Assembly: GCA_022711405.1 (NCBI GenBank)
Contig: JAKLFC010000001.1
Location: 310,001-374,000 of the forward strand
Length of the DNA: 64,000 nucleotides
From: Bacteroidota bacterium
Lineage (GTDB): Bacteria; Bacteroidota; Bacteroidia; Bacteroidales; JAGONC01
Reading direction: 5' to 3'
In this document: positions 9,140-21,114 of the stretch, piece by piece
How the letters are laid out: the number at the start of each line of letters is the position of its first letter
Numbering within the stretch: the stretch's first letter is position 1
Translations under genes and position numbers: made by a program
Notes under the pieces: generated by a model
The model's database searches: none
What the model was told of the DNA's origin: nothing
What the model saw: the letters and a program-made list of their open reading frames with translations, nothing else

Positions 9140-11477
9140 TAACTATCCACCTGTGGATCCGGTCCGTTATAACAAGGGATTGATAAAGAGAACGATAAGA
9201 TGGTCGGCAGGTTCTGTTATTCTTGCTGTCCTTGTTTTTTTACTGTTGGATCATCTGTTGCCGTTTTCTCCCCCCTCTGATGATTCCCAGATCATTACAG
9301 CACATGACGGGACGATTCTTCATGCTTTTCTGAACAGACAGGACAAATGGAGGATCAGGGCAGAACTGGGAGATATCAGTCCCGAACTGAAAAGGACCAT
9401 CCTTCAGAAAGAGGATAAGTATTTTTATTTTCATTTCGGCATCAATCCGGTAGCCATTATCAGGGCCATGATCCAGAATGCGGTTTCGGGAGAAAGGATA
9501 TCGGGTGCTTCCACCGTTACCATGCAGCTGGCAAGGCTTACCGATCTAAAACCCAGGACCTATCCCAGCAAGCTGAAAGAGATGTTCAGGGCTGTCCAGC
9601 TGGAATGGCACTTCAGCAAGAATGAGATCCTGCAGATGTACCTGAACCGTCTGCCCTATGGCGGAAATATTGAAGGGGTCAAAACTGCTTCCCTGATCTA
9701 CTATGATCAGCTTCCCCAGGCGCTCAGCCTTGCTCAGATCGTGACCCTGAGCATCATACCAAACAATCCGGCAGCCTATCTCTATGCTTCAGGTGATGAG
9801 GAGCTTCTGGTTGCCAGGAATCACTGGCTGGAGCTTTTCGACAGGAAGGGCTTGTTCGATGAACGGCTGATCAGGGATGCGAAGGAAGAACCGCTGGGCC
9901 TCGAAAGGAACATGCTGCCAAGAAGGATACCTCACCTGGCCTGCCGGCTTCACAATGAACATCCGGAGCAGGCCGTAATAAAAACATATATCGATACCGA
10001 ACTGCAGAGCCGAATTGAAACCATTACCTGGAACCATGTTAAAACCATTCGAGGAAAAGGAGTCCGCAACGCTTCTGTGATCGTCATTGACAACCGTACA
10101 GGCGGAGTCGTCAGCTACCTGGGATCGTCTGATTTCAATGATGACGGATCCTACGGCCAGGTTGACGGTGTCAGATCGGTACGGTCACCGGGCAGCACCC
10201 TCAAGCCCTATCTGTACGCGCTGGCTATGGATAAAGGACTCATTACGCCCGCTGCCGTTCTTTCTGACGTGCCGGGCAATTTTGGCGGATACGAACCCGA
10301 GAATTACGATGGCGGATACCGTGGATTGATATCCGCCCGGAATGCGCTTGCCCTCTCGCTGAACGTACCGGCAGTGAAGCTCATGGATGACCTGGGCAAG
10401 GATCTTTTCATTCAGATGCTGGTGCGTGCAAATTTTAAAACCATCAGCACAAAAAAAAAGGAGCTGGGATTGTCGCTGATCCTGGGTGGATGTGGCGTGA
10501 CCCTGGAAGAATTGTCCAGCCTGTTCATGGCATTTGCCAGGCAGGGGGTTTACTTCCCTGCGCAATATTATGAAGGACAACCGTCGCGTCCCTATGATTC
10601 GTTGATTAGCGCCCCGGCGGCATACCTGGTGACAGAAATGATGACATCCCTGAAAAGACCCGATTTTCCTGTCAAAGCCGAACAGATCATTGACCTTCCC
10701 AGACTGGCATGGAAAACCGGAACATCTTACGGAAGAAGGGATGCATGGAGCATTGGTTATGATCCTTATTTTACGGTGGGAGTCTGGGTGGGGAATTTTG
10801 ACGGCACAGGGGTGCCGGAACTGAACGGGAGCGACTATGCTGCTCCGCTTCTTTTCAGGATCTTCCGGATTCTGAATAAAGGGAATGAACGTACATGGTT
10901 TCCCGTTCCACAGGATATCAGTACAAGAAGGGTATGCGCCCGGTCTGGACTGCCCCCTTCAGGATTTTGTACGGATATCATCGAAGACGAGTATCTCCCG
11001 AAGATTTCACCGTCATCCGCCTGCCAGCACCTGCGCCCGGTGTTCGTTAGCGCTGACAGCTCTGTTTCCTTTTGCAGGTCATGCCTTCCGGAAAGCGGTT
11101 ATAAGAAAAAGCTGTATCCGAACTATCCGCCGGAGGTCATTGCCTATATGAATGATCAGAAGATACCGTATGAAACAATCCCCCCCCATAATCCTTCCTG
11201 TGAACGGATATTCTATGAGAATGCCCCGCATATCACCTCCCTTACCGATAATGCAGAATACATACTCTTCCGTAACGAGCATCAGAAGCTCAAGCTTGCC
11301 TGTCAGGCTGAAAATGATGTGGGGAGAGTTTTCTGGTATGTCAATAATAAATTTCTTGCAGCAACGGGCATTCATGAAGCACTTTTTTTTGAACCACCGC
11401 AGGGAGAAGTGAAAATCTCCTGTCTGGATGATAAAGGCAGAAACACCGATATTTGGATTCAGGTAAAATTCATTTAA
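9114..11477 (+). CDS. pbpC: Penicillin-binding protein 1C (bifunctional peptidoglycan synthase)
   Basis: This 787-residue class A penicillin-binding protein is anchored by one N-terminal membrane helix (residues ~30-50). The GT51 transglycosylase carries QKEDKYFYFHFG (catalytic Glu near residue 100), GASTVTMQLARL and KNEILQMYLNRLPYGG. The transpeptidase has SPGSTLK, with nucleophile S361, and later WKTGTSYGRRDAW. The C-terminal ~110 residues match the extra domain typical of PBP1C. Length is close to E. coli PbpC (770). The ATG at 9114 overlaps the preceding gene by 26 nt; GTG at 9153 or TTG at 9180 are possible shorter starts that would still keep the membrane helix. Confidence 0.92.
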   Translation: MAGYRSYPDNYPPVDPVRYNKGLIKRTIRWSAGSVILAVLVFLLLDHLLPFSPPSDDSQIITAHDGTILHAFLNRQDKWRIRAELGDISPELKRTILQKEDKYFYFHFGINPVAIIRAMIQNAVSGERISGASTVTMQLARLTDLKPRTYPSKLKEMFRAVQLEWHFSKNEILQMYLNRLPYGGNIEGVKTASLIYYDQLPQALSLAQIVTLSIIPNNPAAYLYASGDEELLVARNHWLELFDRKGLFDERLIRDAKEEPLGLERNMLPRRIPHLACRLHNEHPEQAVIKTYIDTELQSRIETITWNHVKTIRGKGVRNASVIVIDNRTGGVVSYLGSSDFNDDGSYGQVDGVRSVRSPGSTLKPYLYALAMDKGLITPAAVLSDVPGNFGGYEPENYDGGYRGLISARNALALSLNVPAVKLMDDLGKDLFIQMLVRANFKTISTKKKELGLSLILGGCGVTLEELSSLFMAFARQGVYFPAQYYEGQPSRPYDSLISAPAAYLVTEMMTSLKRPDFPVKAEQIIDLPRLAWKTGTSYGRRDAWSIGYDPYFTVGVWVGNFDGTGVPELNGSDYAAPLLFRIFRILNKGNERTWFPVPQDISTRRVCARSGLPPSGFCTDIIEDEYLPKISPSSACQHLRPVFVSADSSVSFCRSCLPESGYKKKLYPNYPPEVIAYMNDQKIPYETIPPHNPSCERIFYENAPHITSLTDNAEYILFRNEHQKLKLACQAENDVGRVFWYVNNKFLAATGIHEALFFEPPQGEVKISCLDDKGRNTDIWIQVKFI

Positions 11478-11496
11478 AAATTCAGGGAATCTGCCG

Positions 11497-11504
11497 TATA
11501 TTTG
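11497..11504 (+). promoter_or_regulatory. Bacteroidota -7 box upstream of ychF
   Basis: TATATTTG matches the Bacteroidota -7 consensus TAnnTTTG exactly and lies 25 nt before the ychF start. No convincing TTTG -33 box is seen at the usual distance, so this rests on the -7 element alone. Confidence 0.4.
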
Positions 11505-11529
11505 TTTTTTCATCCCAAACTTCATTCGT

Positions 11530-12627
11530 ATGTCACTCAAATGCGGAATCGTGGGTTTGACCAACTCCGGCAAAACGACCATCTTCAACTGCATGTCTTC
11601 TTCCAAGGCAGAGGCTTCCAGAGCGGCGTTCACTTCTTCAAAATCCAATATCGGGATCATCCCTGTGCCTGATGACCGGCTTTACAGGCTGGATGCACTG
11701 ATCAAGTCCCAGAAGATCATTCCGGCCACTGTCGAGATCGTGGATATTCCTGGTCTGGCAAAAGGATCCAGTCACGGGGAGGGGATCGGCAATAAGTTTC
11801 TGGCCGACATACAGAAAACTGATGCCCTGATCCATGTGTTGCGCTGCTTTGATGATGAGATGCTGCCTCATATTGAGGGATCGGTGGATCCAGTCAGGGA
11901 TATTGAAATCCTGGAGCTGGAACTGCAGGTTAAGGATCTTGAAATGATCGAGCGCAAAATCCAGAAATATGAGAAACTGACAAAGATCGGTGAGAAGGAT
12001 GCGAGGAGAGGCCTGGAGGTGCTGCAGCACATCAAGGAGAACCTGGATAATTTTAATTCTATCCGGAATCTTAAGCTGACCGATGAGGAACGAAAGTACC
12101 TGACCGATCTTTTTTTGCTCACTGACATACCGGTGCTGTATGTCTGCAACGTGGACGACGCATCAGCTGTCGGTGGAAATGCATATGTCGACAGGGTAAA
12201 AGAAGCTGTGAAACACGAGGATACGGAAGTGATCATCATAGCTGGCAAACTGGAGGCCGAGATTGCCGAACTGGACAATCAGGATGACAGAATGGCATTT
12301 CTTGCCGATGCTGGCCTGAAAGAACCAGGTGTGAACAAACTGATCCGGTCCGCATATAAACTCCTGAACCTTGAGTCGTTTTTTACGGCAGGACCCAAAG
12401 AGGTCAGGGCATGGACCATACACAGGGGGATGACGGCTCCTCAGGCTTCCGGAGTGATCCATAGCGACCTGGAACGCGGCTTTATCCGTGCAGAAGTTAT
12501 GAAATACGACGACTTTATACGGTATGGATCAGAACATGCATGCAAGGAAGCCGGCAAGTTCTATGTGGAGGGGAAAAGCTATATCGTCCAGGAAGGAGAT
12601 ATCATTCACATCCGGTTTAATGTATAG
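11530..12627 (+). CDS. ychF: Ribosome-binding ATPase YchF (Obg family)
   Basis: YchF is a universally conserved P-loop ATPase of the Obg/translation-factor class that binds ribosomes and has been linked to oxidative-stress responses. The 365 residues match the E. coli length (363). The G1 motif is GLTNSGKTTIFN near residues 9-20 and G3 is DIPGLAKGSSHGEGIGN. The G4 region reads CNVDD, consistent with the family's altered NKxD motif and ATP preference. A coiled-coil insert (about residues 130-190) and a C-terminal TGS domain (AWTIHRGMTAPQASGVIHSD onward) follow. It is convergent with mltG, with only 16 nt between the stops. Confidence 0.96.
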   Translation: MSLKCGIVGLTNSGKTTIFNCMSSSKAEASRAAFTSSKSNIGIIPVPDDRLYRLDALIKSQKIIPATVEIVDIPGLAKGSSHGEGIGNKFLADIQKTDALIHVLRCFDDEMLPHIEGSVDPVRDIEILELELQVKDLEMIERKIQKYEKLTKIGEKDARRGLEVLQHIKENLDNFNSIRNLKLTDEERKYLTDLFLLTDIPVLYVCNVDDASAVGGNAYVDRVKEAVKHEDTEVIIIAGKLEAEIAELDNQDDRMAFLADAGLKEPGVNKLIRSAYKLLNLESFFTAGPKEVRAWTIHRGMTAPQASGVIHSDLERGFIRAEVMKYDDFIRYGSEHACKEAGKFYVEGKSYIVQEGDIIHIRFNV

Positions 12628-12643
12628 GAAATACCGCTAACTG

Positions 12644-13714
12644 TTAACTGCCAGTTGACTTACCCTCAGCCCGTTTCCTTTGCTGATAGGCACGCTGGTA
12701 CTTGCCCGCATTGACAAGGTGCTGATTATAGGTCCGCGCATAGTTATGATAACCTGAAAAATCTTCACGGGCGCAGAAATAATAGTAATCATGCTCTTCA
12801 TAATTCAGCACTGCGTCTATCGAAGCGATGGAAGGAACGCAGATTGGACCGGGAGGAAGACCCTCATACAGGTATGTGTTATACGGTGAATCAATGCGTG
12901 TATGACGGGTCAGTACACGTGTCATCTTGAAATCCCCAACCACAAAAACGACGGTCGGATCGGCCTGCAGCTTCCACGCATCTCTTAAACGGTTCATGTA
13001 AACCCCTGCCATTCTTGCCTTTTCATCGTTTTTCAGTGTTTCCTTCTCGATGATGGAGGCCAGTATACTCACCTGCTGCCGTGTCATCCCCGTACGGATC
13101 CTTTTTTTCTCCCTCTCCATATCCCAGAATTTACCGTACTCCTTATTCATCCGCTCAAAAAAATCCTTTGCGTCGGTATTCCAGTAGAATTCATAGGTAT
13201 TCGGGATGAACATCGTCAGGCTGGTCTCAGTATCCAATCCATATTCCGACAGATATACAGAGTCCGACAGCAGTTGCAGGAGGGTGAGGGAATCAGTTTC
13301 AAGCTGCCGGGATACTTTACCTGCCAGATCTTTTTTCAGACGGATGTTGTTCACTATTACCTGGACAGGTGTTTGTAGCCCTGCCCTCAGCATGTTGATC
13401 AGGTCATTGTTGTTCATGCCGCTTCGCAGAATGTACCGGCCTGGTTCGACCTGCTGAGGGTACTGCTTTTTCCCTGCAAGCCATTCAAAGGTACGGTGAT
13501 GAAGGATGAATCCATGCGAATAGAGGCTGTCCTTTACCTGGTCAAAGGTGGCGTTCGTCCGTATGTATAGAGATGTTTCGGGCTGACCGTGTACGATGAC
13601 ATTGGGTTTGAACCAGATCTGATAAACCATCAGGACAACGAAGGTAAAAACAGTGACCAGGCCAAGAAAAATAAATAAAAGGATTTTTATCAGCCTGGTT
13701 TTAAGCGCTTTCAT
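12644..13714 (-). CDS. mltG: Endolytic transglycosylase MltG
   Basis: MltG is an inner-membrane lytic transglycosylase thought to end nascent glycan strands. The start at 13714 (MKALKTRLIKILL) is preferred over the ATG 30 nt upstream, since it directly gives a signal-anchor helix (residues ~5-30). A LysM-like region is followed by the YceG catalytic domain: ASIIEKET with the catalytic glutamate, MAGVYMNRL, LQADPTVVF, SPYNTYLYEGLPPGPICVPS and a final DYYYF.A...GYHNYARTYNQHL block. The protein is 356 residues, normal for the family. It overlaps the 3' end of the upstream GNAT gene by about 14 nt and is likely co-transcribed with it and dapF. Confidence 0.93.
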   Translation of the reverse strand: MKALKTRLIKILLFIFLGLVTVFTFVVLMVYQIWFKPNVIVHGQPETSLYIRTNATFDQVKDSLYSHGFILHHRTFEWLAGKKQYPQQVEPGRYILRSGMNNNDLINMLRAGLQTPVQVIVNNIRLKKDLAGKVSRQLETDSLTLLQLLSDSVYLSEYGLDTETSLTMFIPNTYEFYWNTDAKDFFERMNKEYGKFWDMEREKKRIRTGMTRQQVSILASIIEKETLKNDEKARMAGVYMNRLRDAWKLQADPTVVFVVGDFKMTRVLTRHTRIDSPYNTYLYEGLPPGPICVPSIASIDAVLNYEEHDYYYFCAREDFSGYHNYARTYNQHLVNAGKYQRAYQQRKRAEGKSTGS

Positions 13715-14237
13715 GTGTATTGATTCGTTGCAGGATGTATTCATCCACCCATTTGTTATCGATCAGTAGCCATTCTTTTTTTAGTCCGATGATCTCAAAG
13801 TCATGCCTGGCAAACAGGTTCAGACTGACAACGTTGGAAGATGAGATGTGGTTAAAGAGCTGGTGCAGGTTCAATGTATTGAACGCATAATCGGTCAGGA
13901 GTTCCAGCGCCTCGGAGGCATATCCCTTACCCCGTTCCTCCCTGATGATGAGCACACCCACCCCGGCCCTCCGGTGAGCTGGCTCAAAGTCATACAGGTC
14001 GATTGTCCCAACGGTGATATTCTGATCCGAGGGATCCAGTTTATCGATCATGAAGCGCAACTGGCGGGTGGAATATATATCCAGTTGTGCATTCATTACA
14101 TACTGCTCAATGGCAAACCGCGAATAAGGCGCATTGGTGTTGCTAGCCCGCCAGACCGACCGGTCGTTTTCCCATTCATAGAGAAACTCAATATCAGAAG
14201 GTTCAGGAGCACGTAAGATTACGTTTTTACCGATCAT
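13701..14237 (-). CDS. GNAT-family N-acetyltransferase (RimJ/RimL-like)
   Basis: This 178-residue protein is of the Acetyltransf_3 type. It starts MIGKNVILRAPEPSDIEFLYEWEND, the usual N-terminus of RimJ/RimL/SpeG-like enzymes. The acetyl-CoA-binding strand-loop-helix is visible as VGVLIIREERGKGYASEAL (about residues 92-110), followed by LHQLFNHISSSNVVSLNLFARHDFE, the conserved beta5/alpha4 region. It probably transfers acetyl from acetyl-CoA to an amine; the substrate cannot be told. It lies 12 nt after dapF and overlaps mltG, so it belongs to that minus-strand operon. Confidence 0.88.
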   Translation of the reverse strand: MIGKNVILRAPEPSDIEFLYEWENDRSVWRASNTNAPYSRFAIEQYVMNAQLDIYSTRQLRFMIDKLDPSDQNITVGTIDLYDFEPAHRRAGVGVLIIREERGKGYASEALELLTDYAFNTLNLHQLFNHISSSNVVSLNLFARHDFEIIGLKKEWLLIDNKWVDEYILQRINTHESA

Positions 14238-14249
14238 ACAGGATTTGCT

Positions 14250-15038
14250 TTAAATTTCGAATTCACCCTTGAATACAAAAGTTGCAGGTCCTTCCAGCCA
14301 TATGTCATGGAAGCTGTTGCCTGATCTTTTAAAATGTACTGCCAGTTCGCCTCCGCAGGTCTGAAAAGCGATATGATCCCTGATCTCCGGATGAGCCAGC
14401 GCCATGAACAGGGCTGATGCGACTGTGCCTGTCCCGCACGATAATGTCTCATCTTCCACCCCTCTTTCATAAGTACGTATAAAATTCTTACTGCCACATG
14501 TCTCCACAAAATTCACATTAACTCCAGGTTCTTTGAAAGGAACGCTGTAGCGGACTTCCTTACCCATTTTTTTAATGTCCAGTGAGTGAATGTTTTCTGC
14601 AGGGATCACCACGTGAGGGGAACCGGTATCGATGACCGTTTCTTCTGCCCATGGCTCAGGAATCGTCACATCTTTCATTTTCAGTCTGACGATACACGTG
14701 TTCTCTTCCTCTTTTAAAACGATGGCCTGGTGCTCCCCATCCATTGCAAGAAAGTGGAAGGATCTCGCCGTAAATCCTGTTTTCCTGGCAAAAGCGGCAA
14801 TGCACCGGCCTCCATTTCCGCACATGGTCGATTCCTTCCCGTCGGAGTTGTAATAAATCATGCTGAAATCATAGTTTTCCGCATGATTCATAAGGATCAG
14901 CCCATCTGCACCGATACCGAATTTTCTGTCACAGAGTGACCTGACAAGATGACCCGTCAAAGGAAAAATGCTCCGGCGATTGTCAATGAAGATGAAATCA
15001 TTGCCAGTTCCCTGGTATTTCAGAAATGGTATCCCCAT
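14250..15038 (-). CDS. dapF: Diaminopimelate epimerase
   Basis: DapF converts LL- to meso-diaminopimelate, the last-but-one step of lysine synthesis and a peptidoglycan precursor step. The two catalytic cysteines are present: C73 in MCGNGGRC and C201 in SCGTGTVASAL. GTGNDFIFID, RKFGIGADGLI and NFVE are also intact. Length (262 aa) is normal. It is the first gene of a dapF-GNAT-mltG unit and is divergent from the DegP-type protease across 301 nt. Confidence 0.95.
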   Translation of the reverse strand: MGIPFLKYQGTGNDFIFIDNRRSIFPLTGHLVRSLCDRKFGIGADGLILMNHAENYDFSMIYYNSDGKESTMCGNGGRCIAAFARKTGFTARSFHFLAMDGEHQAIVLKEEENTCIVRLKMKDVTIPEPWAEETVIDTGSPHVVIPAENIHSLDIKKMGKEVRYSVPFKEPGVNVNFVETCGSKNFIRTYERGVEDETLSCGTGTVASALFMALAHPEIRDHIAFQTCGGELAVHFKRSGNSFHDIWLEGPATFVFKGEFEI

Positions 15039-15101
15039 ATTTTATTGATTATCACTATTGTCATAGTTTGAACAAACGTGTGACGTATGTTGTTTAACGT
15101 A

Positions 15102-15109
15102 CAAAAATA
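15102..15109 (-). promoter_or_regulatory. Candidate -7 box for the dapF operon
   Basis: On the minus strand this reads TATTTTTG, an exact TAnnTTTG match, 64 nt upstream of the dapF start. No good -33 box is visible at the expected distance. The 301-nt divergent gap (15039-15339) holds this box and the one at 15238; I see no small gene in it. Confidence 0.35.
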
Positions 15110-15237
15110 CAAAATGGTGTATCTGGTTAGCACTGGAGATGTTTGATTAGATGAACAAGACCGACATTTTATCGCCGGATTAACATATTTTAACAATCCC
15201 GATATAATGGAGGAAAATGCCCTGCGTTCATGGTTTG

Positions 15238-15245
15238 TATCTTTG
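15238..15245 (+). promoter_or_regulatory. Candidate -7 box for the DegP-type protease gene
   Basis: TATCTTTG is an exact match to the Bacteroidota -7 consensus, 95 nt upstream of the start codon. A TTTG -33 element is not obvious. The leader would be about 85-90 nt long. Confidence 0.4.
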
Positions 15246-15339
15246 AGCAGCATTGGATGAGCTGACAAATGAACATAACAGGTATAGTTCTTGATCAGCG
15301 GAACCCCATTCACTAACATTTAAAAAACCGGAGGAATCT

Positions 15340-16809
15340 ATGAAGAAGTTTTTAGGCCTGGTACTGGCAGCCATTCTTGGGGCTGCGCTGACATGGGCAA
15401 TCGTTGGCTTTCAGGGTAAACATAAGGACAGGGAAATCCCGCCTTCCAGTTCGCTGGAAAAGATCCCTGTTTCGCTCACATCCGATGTGAAGGTGTATGC
15501 ACCTCAGGTACTTCCTGATTTTACAGAGGCGGCAGGCAGATCGATCAATACTGTGGTTCATATCATGACACAGTATCAGCGCCAGACAAGCATGTACGAT
15601 TATTTCTTCGACTGGCGTGATTTCTTTGGTGAGCCTGACAACCGTGACAGTGGCCCGTCTTATATGGGATCGGGTTCAGGCGTGATCATCGCTGAGGATG
15701 GTTATATCGTCACCAATAACCATGTTGTGGAAGGGGCAGATAAAATTCAGGTCGTACTGAATGACAAACGTACCTATGATGCCACCATTATTGGTACCGA
15801 TCCTTCGACTGACCTGGCTTTAATCCGGATCAATGAGAGCGGGCTGCCATCTATTGGCTTTGGTGATTCTGATGAGCTGAGGATCGGTGAATGGGTGCTG
15901 GCTGTTGGTAATCCGTTCAATCTGACATCTACGGTAACGGCTGGTATAGTCAGTGCCAAAGCACGTAATATCAATATTTTGCAGACGCCTGACGGGACTT
16001 CGGCGATTGAATCCTTCATCCAGACGGATGCAGCCGTGAACCGGGGTAACAGCGGTGGCGCGCTTGTCAATACCAGGGGTGAACTGGTGGGGATCAATGC
16101 TGCCATTGCATCGGGAACAGGATATTATTCAGGGTATTCATTTGCCATTCCTGCCAACCTGGTCAAAAAAGTGGTCATGGATCTGAAGGAATATGGCCAG
16201 GTTCAGCGTGCACTGCTGGGTGTATCCATCCGGGATATGGACAGTGAACTGGCTTCCGATCTTGGAATGAAAGAGATCAAAGGAGTTTATGTGGCCGGTG
16301 TTTCCGATAATGGCTCTGCCCGAGCAGCCGGAGTTGAAACCGGCGATGTCATCGTTCGAATAGATGACAAGGCAGTGAACAGCACTTCCGAACTGCTCGA
16401 ACAGGTGGGACAGAAACGGCCGGGAGAACAGGTAGATCTGGTAGTCAACCGTAAGAACCAGGAGAAATCCTTCAGGCTTACGCTGAAGAACAAGGCCGGA
16501 ACATTGGATATTGTACAGAAACAATCAGAGGCTGATGCGGATATCCTGCTTGGTGCCACCCTGGAACCCGTAAAAAATACGGATAAAGAACGCCTCGGAC
16601 TCTCCTACGGCATGCAGGTCACAAAGCTGCAGAATGGAAAACTCAGTGAAGCAGGGGTAAGGGAAGGATTCATTATTCTCAGGATCGATAAACAGCCTAT
16701 CCATTCTTCCACCGATTTACAGAACGCGCTGGACGATGCTTCCAACGGAATTCTGATCGAGGGTGTCTATCCAAATGGGCTCCGGGCTTATTATGGTGTG
16801 GGCTGGTGA
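15340..16809 (+). CDS. degP: DegP/DegQ-family periplasmic serine protease with two PDZ domains
   Basis: This 489-residue envelope quality-control protease/chaperone of the HtrA family has an N-terminal hydrophobic segment (residues 5-23) for export or anchoring. The trypsin-like domain has an intact triad: H128 in TNNHVVEG, D158 in STDLALI and S238 in NRGNSGGAL. The first PDZ domain (about 280-370) contains GVYVAGVSDNGSARAAGVETGDVI. The second (about 400-485) ends with the short DASNGILIEGVYPNG strand region. HtrA proteases degrade misfolded periplasmic proteins and assemble into trimers or larger cages. It is probably transcribed alone; rpoD follows after 121 nt with its own promoter-like sequence. 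Confidence 0.94.
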   Translation: MKKFLGLVLAAILGAALTWAIVGFQGKHKDREIPPSSSLEKIPVSLTSDVKVYAPQVLPDFTEAAGRSINTVVHIMTQYQRQTSMYDYFFDWRDFFGEPDNRDSGPSYMGSGSGVIIAEDGYIVTNNHVVEGADKIQVVLNDKRTYDATIIGTDPSTDLALIRINESGLPSIGFGDSDELRIGEWVLAVGNPFNLTSTVTAGIVSAKARNINILQTPDGTSAIESFIQTDAAVNRGNSGGALVNTRGELVGINAAIASGTGYYSGYSFAIPANLVKKVVMDLKEYGQVQRALLGVSIRDMDSELASDLGMKEIKGVYVAGVSDNGSARAAGVETGDVIVRIDDKAVNSTSELLEQVGQKRPGEQVDLVVNRKNQEKSFRLTLKNKAGTLDIVQKQSEADADILLGATLEPVKNTDKERLGLSYGMQVTKLQNGKLSEAGVREGFIILRIDKQPIHSSTDLQNALDDASNGILIEGVYPNGLRAYYGVGW

Positions 16810-16841
16810 TGATTTTGGACAGGAATAATTTGTTAAATAGT

Positions 16842-16873
16842 TTTGAAAATTTGCAAATATGGAATAATTTTTG
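16842..16873 (+). promoter_or_regulatory. Candidate rpoD promoter
   Basis: A TTTG at 16842-16845 is followed after 19 nt by TAATTTTTG (16865-16873), which fits TAnnTTTG with one extra base. The region 16810-16930 is AT-rich and otherwise empty. The start codon is 58 nt further down. Confidence 0.35.
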
Positions 16874-16930
16874 TAAATTGCGAGAGCCGTTTAAAAATAA
16901 ATCAAATAGAAAAGAGAGCAGAGGCTGTCC

Positions 16931-17797
16931 ATGAGACAATTAAAAATATCCAGATCCATTACAAACCGGGAAACAGCTTCTCTTGATAAGTATCTTCAGG
17001 ATATCGGTAAAGAGGAAATGGTCACGGCAGAGGAGGAGGTTGAATTAGCCCGCCGGATTAAGAATGGGGATCAGAAGGCCCTTGAGAAACTGACCAGGGC
17101 AAACCTGCGTTTTGTCGTATCTGTTGCCAAGCAATATCAGAATCAGGGGTTGAGTCTGCCGGATCTTATCAATGAAGGGAACCTTGGGCTGATCAAGGCA
17201 GCCAGGAGATTTGACGAAACCCGGGGCTTCAAATTCATTTCCTACGCGGTCTGGTGGATCCGACAGTCCATTTTGCAAGCTCTTGCAGAGCAATCACGCA
17301 TCGTCCGTCTGCCGCTCAATCAGGTGGGATCATTGAATAAGATCAAGAAGGAATCTTCCAAGCTGGAACAAAAATTTGAACGTACTCCCAGTGCTGATGA
17401 AATCGCTGAATCCCTTGAAATACCTGAATATAAGATCGATGCTGCCATGCGGATCGGAACACGCACGGTTTCCATGGACGCGCCCCTTGCTCAGGATGAT
17501 GAGATCAAATTTCTTGATGTATACGTTCACGAAGAAGCGCCGAACACGGATGCAGGTCTTATGCGCGAATCCCTCATGAAGGAGATCGAACGTTCCCTTG
17601 CCACGTTATCCGAAAAGGAAAGGGATGTGGTGAGTCTTTATTACGGTCTCGGTATGCCTCACGGTCTGACCCTTGAAGAGATCGGAGCCAGGTTCGATCT
17701 GACCAGGGAACGGGTGCGCCAGATCAAGGAAAAAGCGATCCGTAGGCTCAAGCATCATTCGCGCAGCAGGTTGCTGAAAGCCTACCTGGGACAGTAA
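16931..17797 (+). CDS. rpoD: Primary sigma factor RpoD/SigA
   Basis: This is the housekeeping sigma-70 factor in its short Bacteroidota form: 288 residues with no region 1.1. Region 1.2 is [25 protein letters not shown]. Region 2 contains [44 protein letters not shown] and [11 protein letters not shown]. Region 3 includes [10 protein letters not shown]. Region 4 has [28 protein letters not shown], the helix-turn-helix that reads the -33 element. This factor should recognise the TTTG/TAnnTTTG promoters found across the window. It appears monocistronic. Confidence 0.97.
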   Translation: MRQLKISRSITNRETASLDKYLQDIGKEEMVTAEEEVELARRIKNGDQKALEKLTRANLRFVVSVAKQYQNQGLSLPDLINEGNLGLIKAARRFDETRGFKFISYAVWWIRQSILQALAEQSRIVRLPLNQVGSLNKIKKESSKLEQKFERTPSADEIAESLEIPEYKIDAAMRIGTRTVSMDAPLAQDDEIKFLDVYVHEEAPNTDAGLMRESLMKEIERSLATLSEKERDVVSLYYGLGMPHGLTLEEIGARFDLTRERVRQIKEKAIRRLKHHSRSRLLKAYLGQ

Positions 17798-17920
17798 TCA
17801 TCCACCGGGCTGTTAAAAAATTGTTCATAATATAAAAGGGCTAAGTATCAGATTATTTTGGTGCCTTTCCCTTTTGTTTTATATTTATCCGTTCAATTCC
17901 GGATAATCAAACTTCATTTT

Positions 17921-21036
<3,116 letters not shown>

Positions 21037-21075
21037 AATACTCCCCTGAACAGATGGCTTGTTGAGCATATCTAT

Positions 21076-21083
21076 TATCTTTG
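21076..21083 (+). promoter_or_regulatory. Candidate -7 box for yidC
   Basis: TATCTTTG matches TAnnTTTG exactly, 31 nt before the yidC start. TTG repeats lie just upstream (21059-21064), but closer than the usual -33 spacing. Confidence 0.42.
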
Positions 21084-21114
21084 CGGGACTAAAATCCAGG
21101 ACTAAAACAGACGA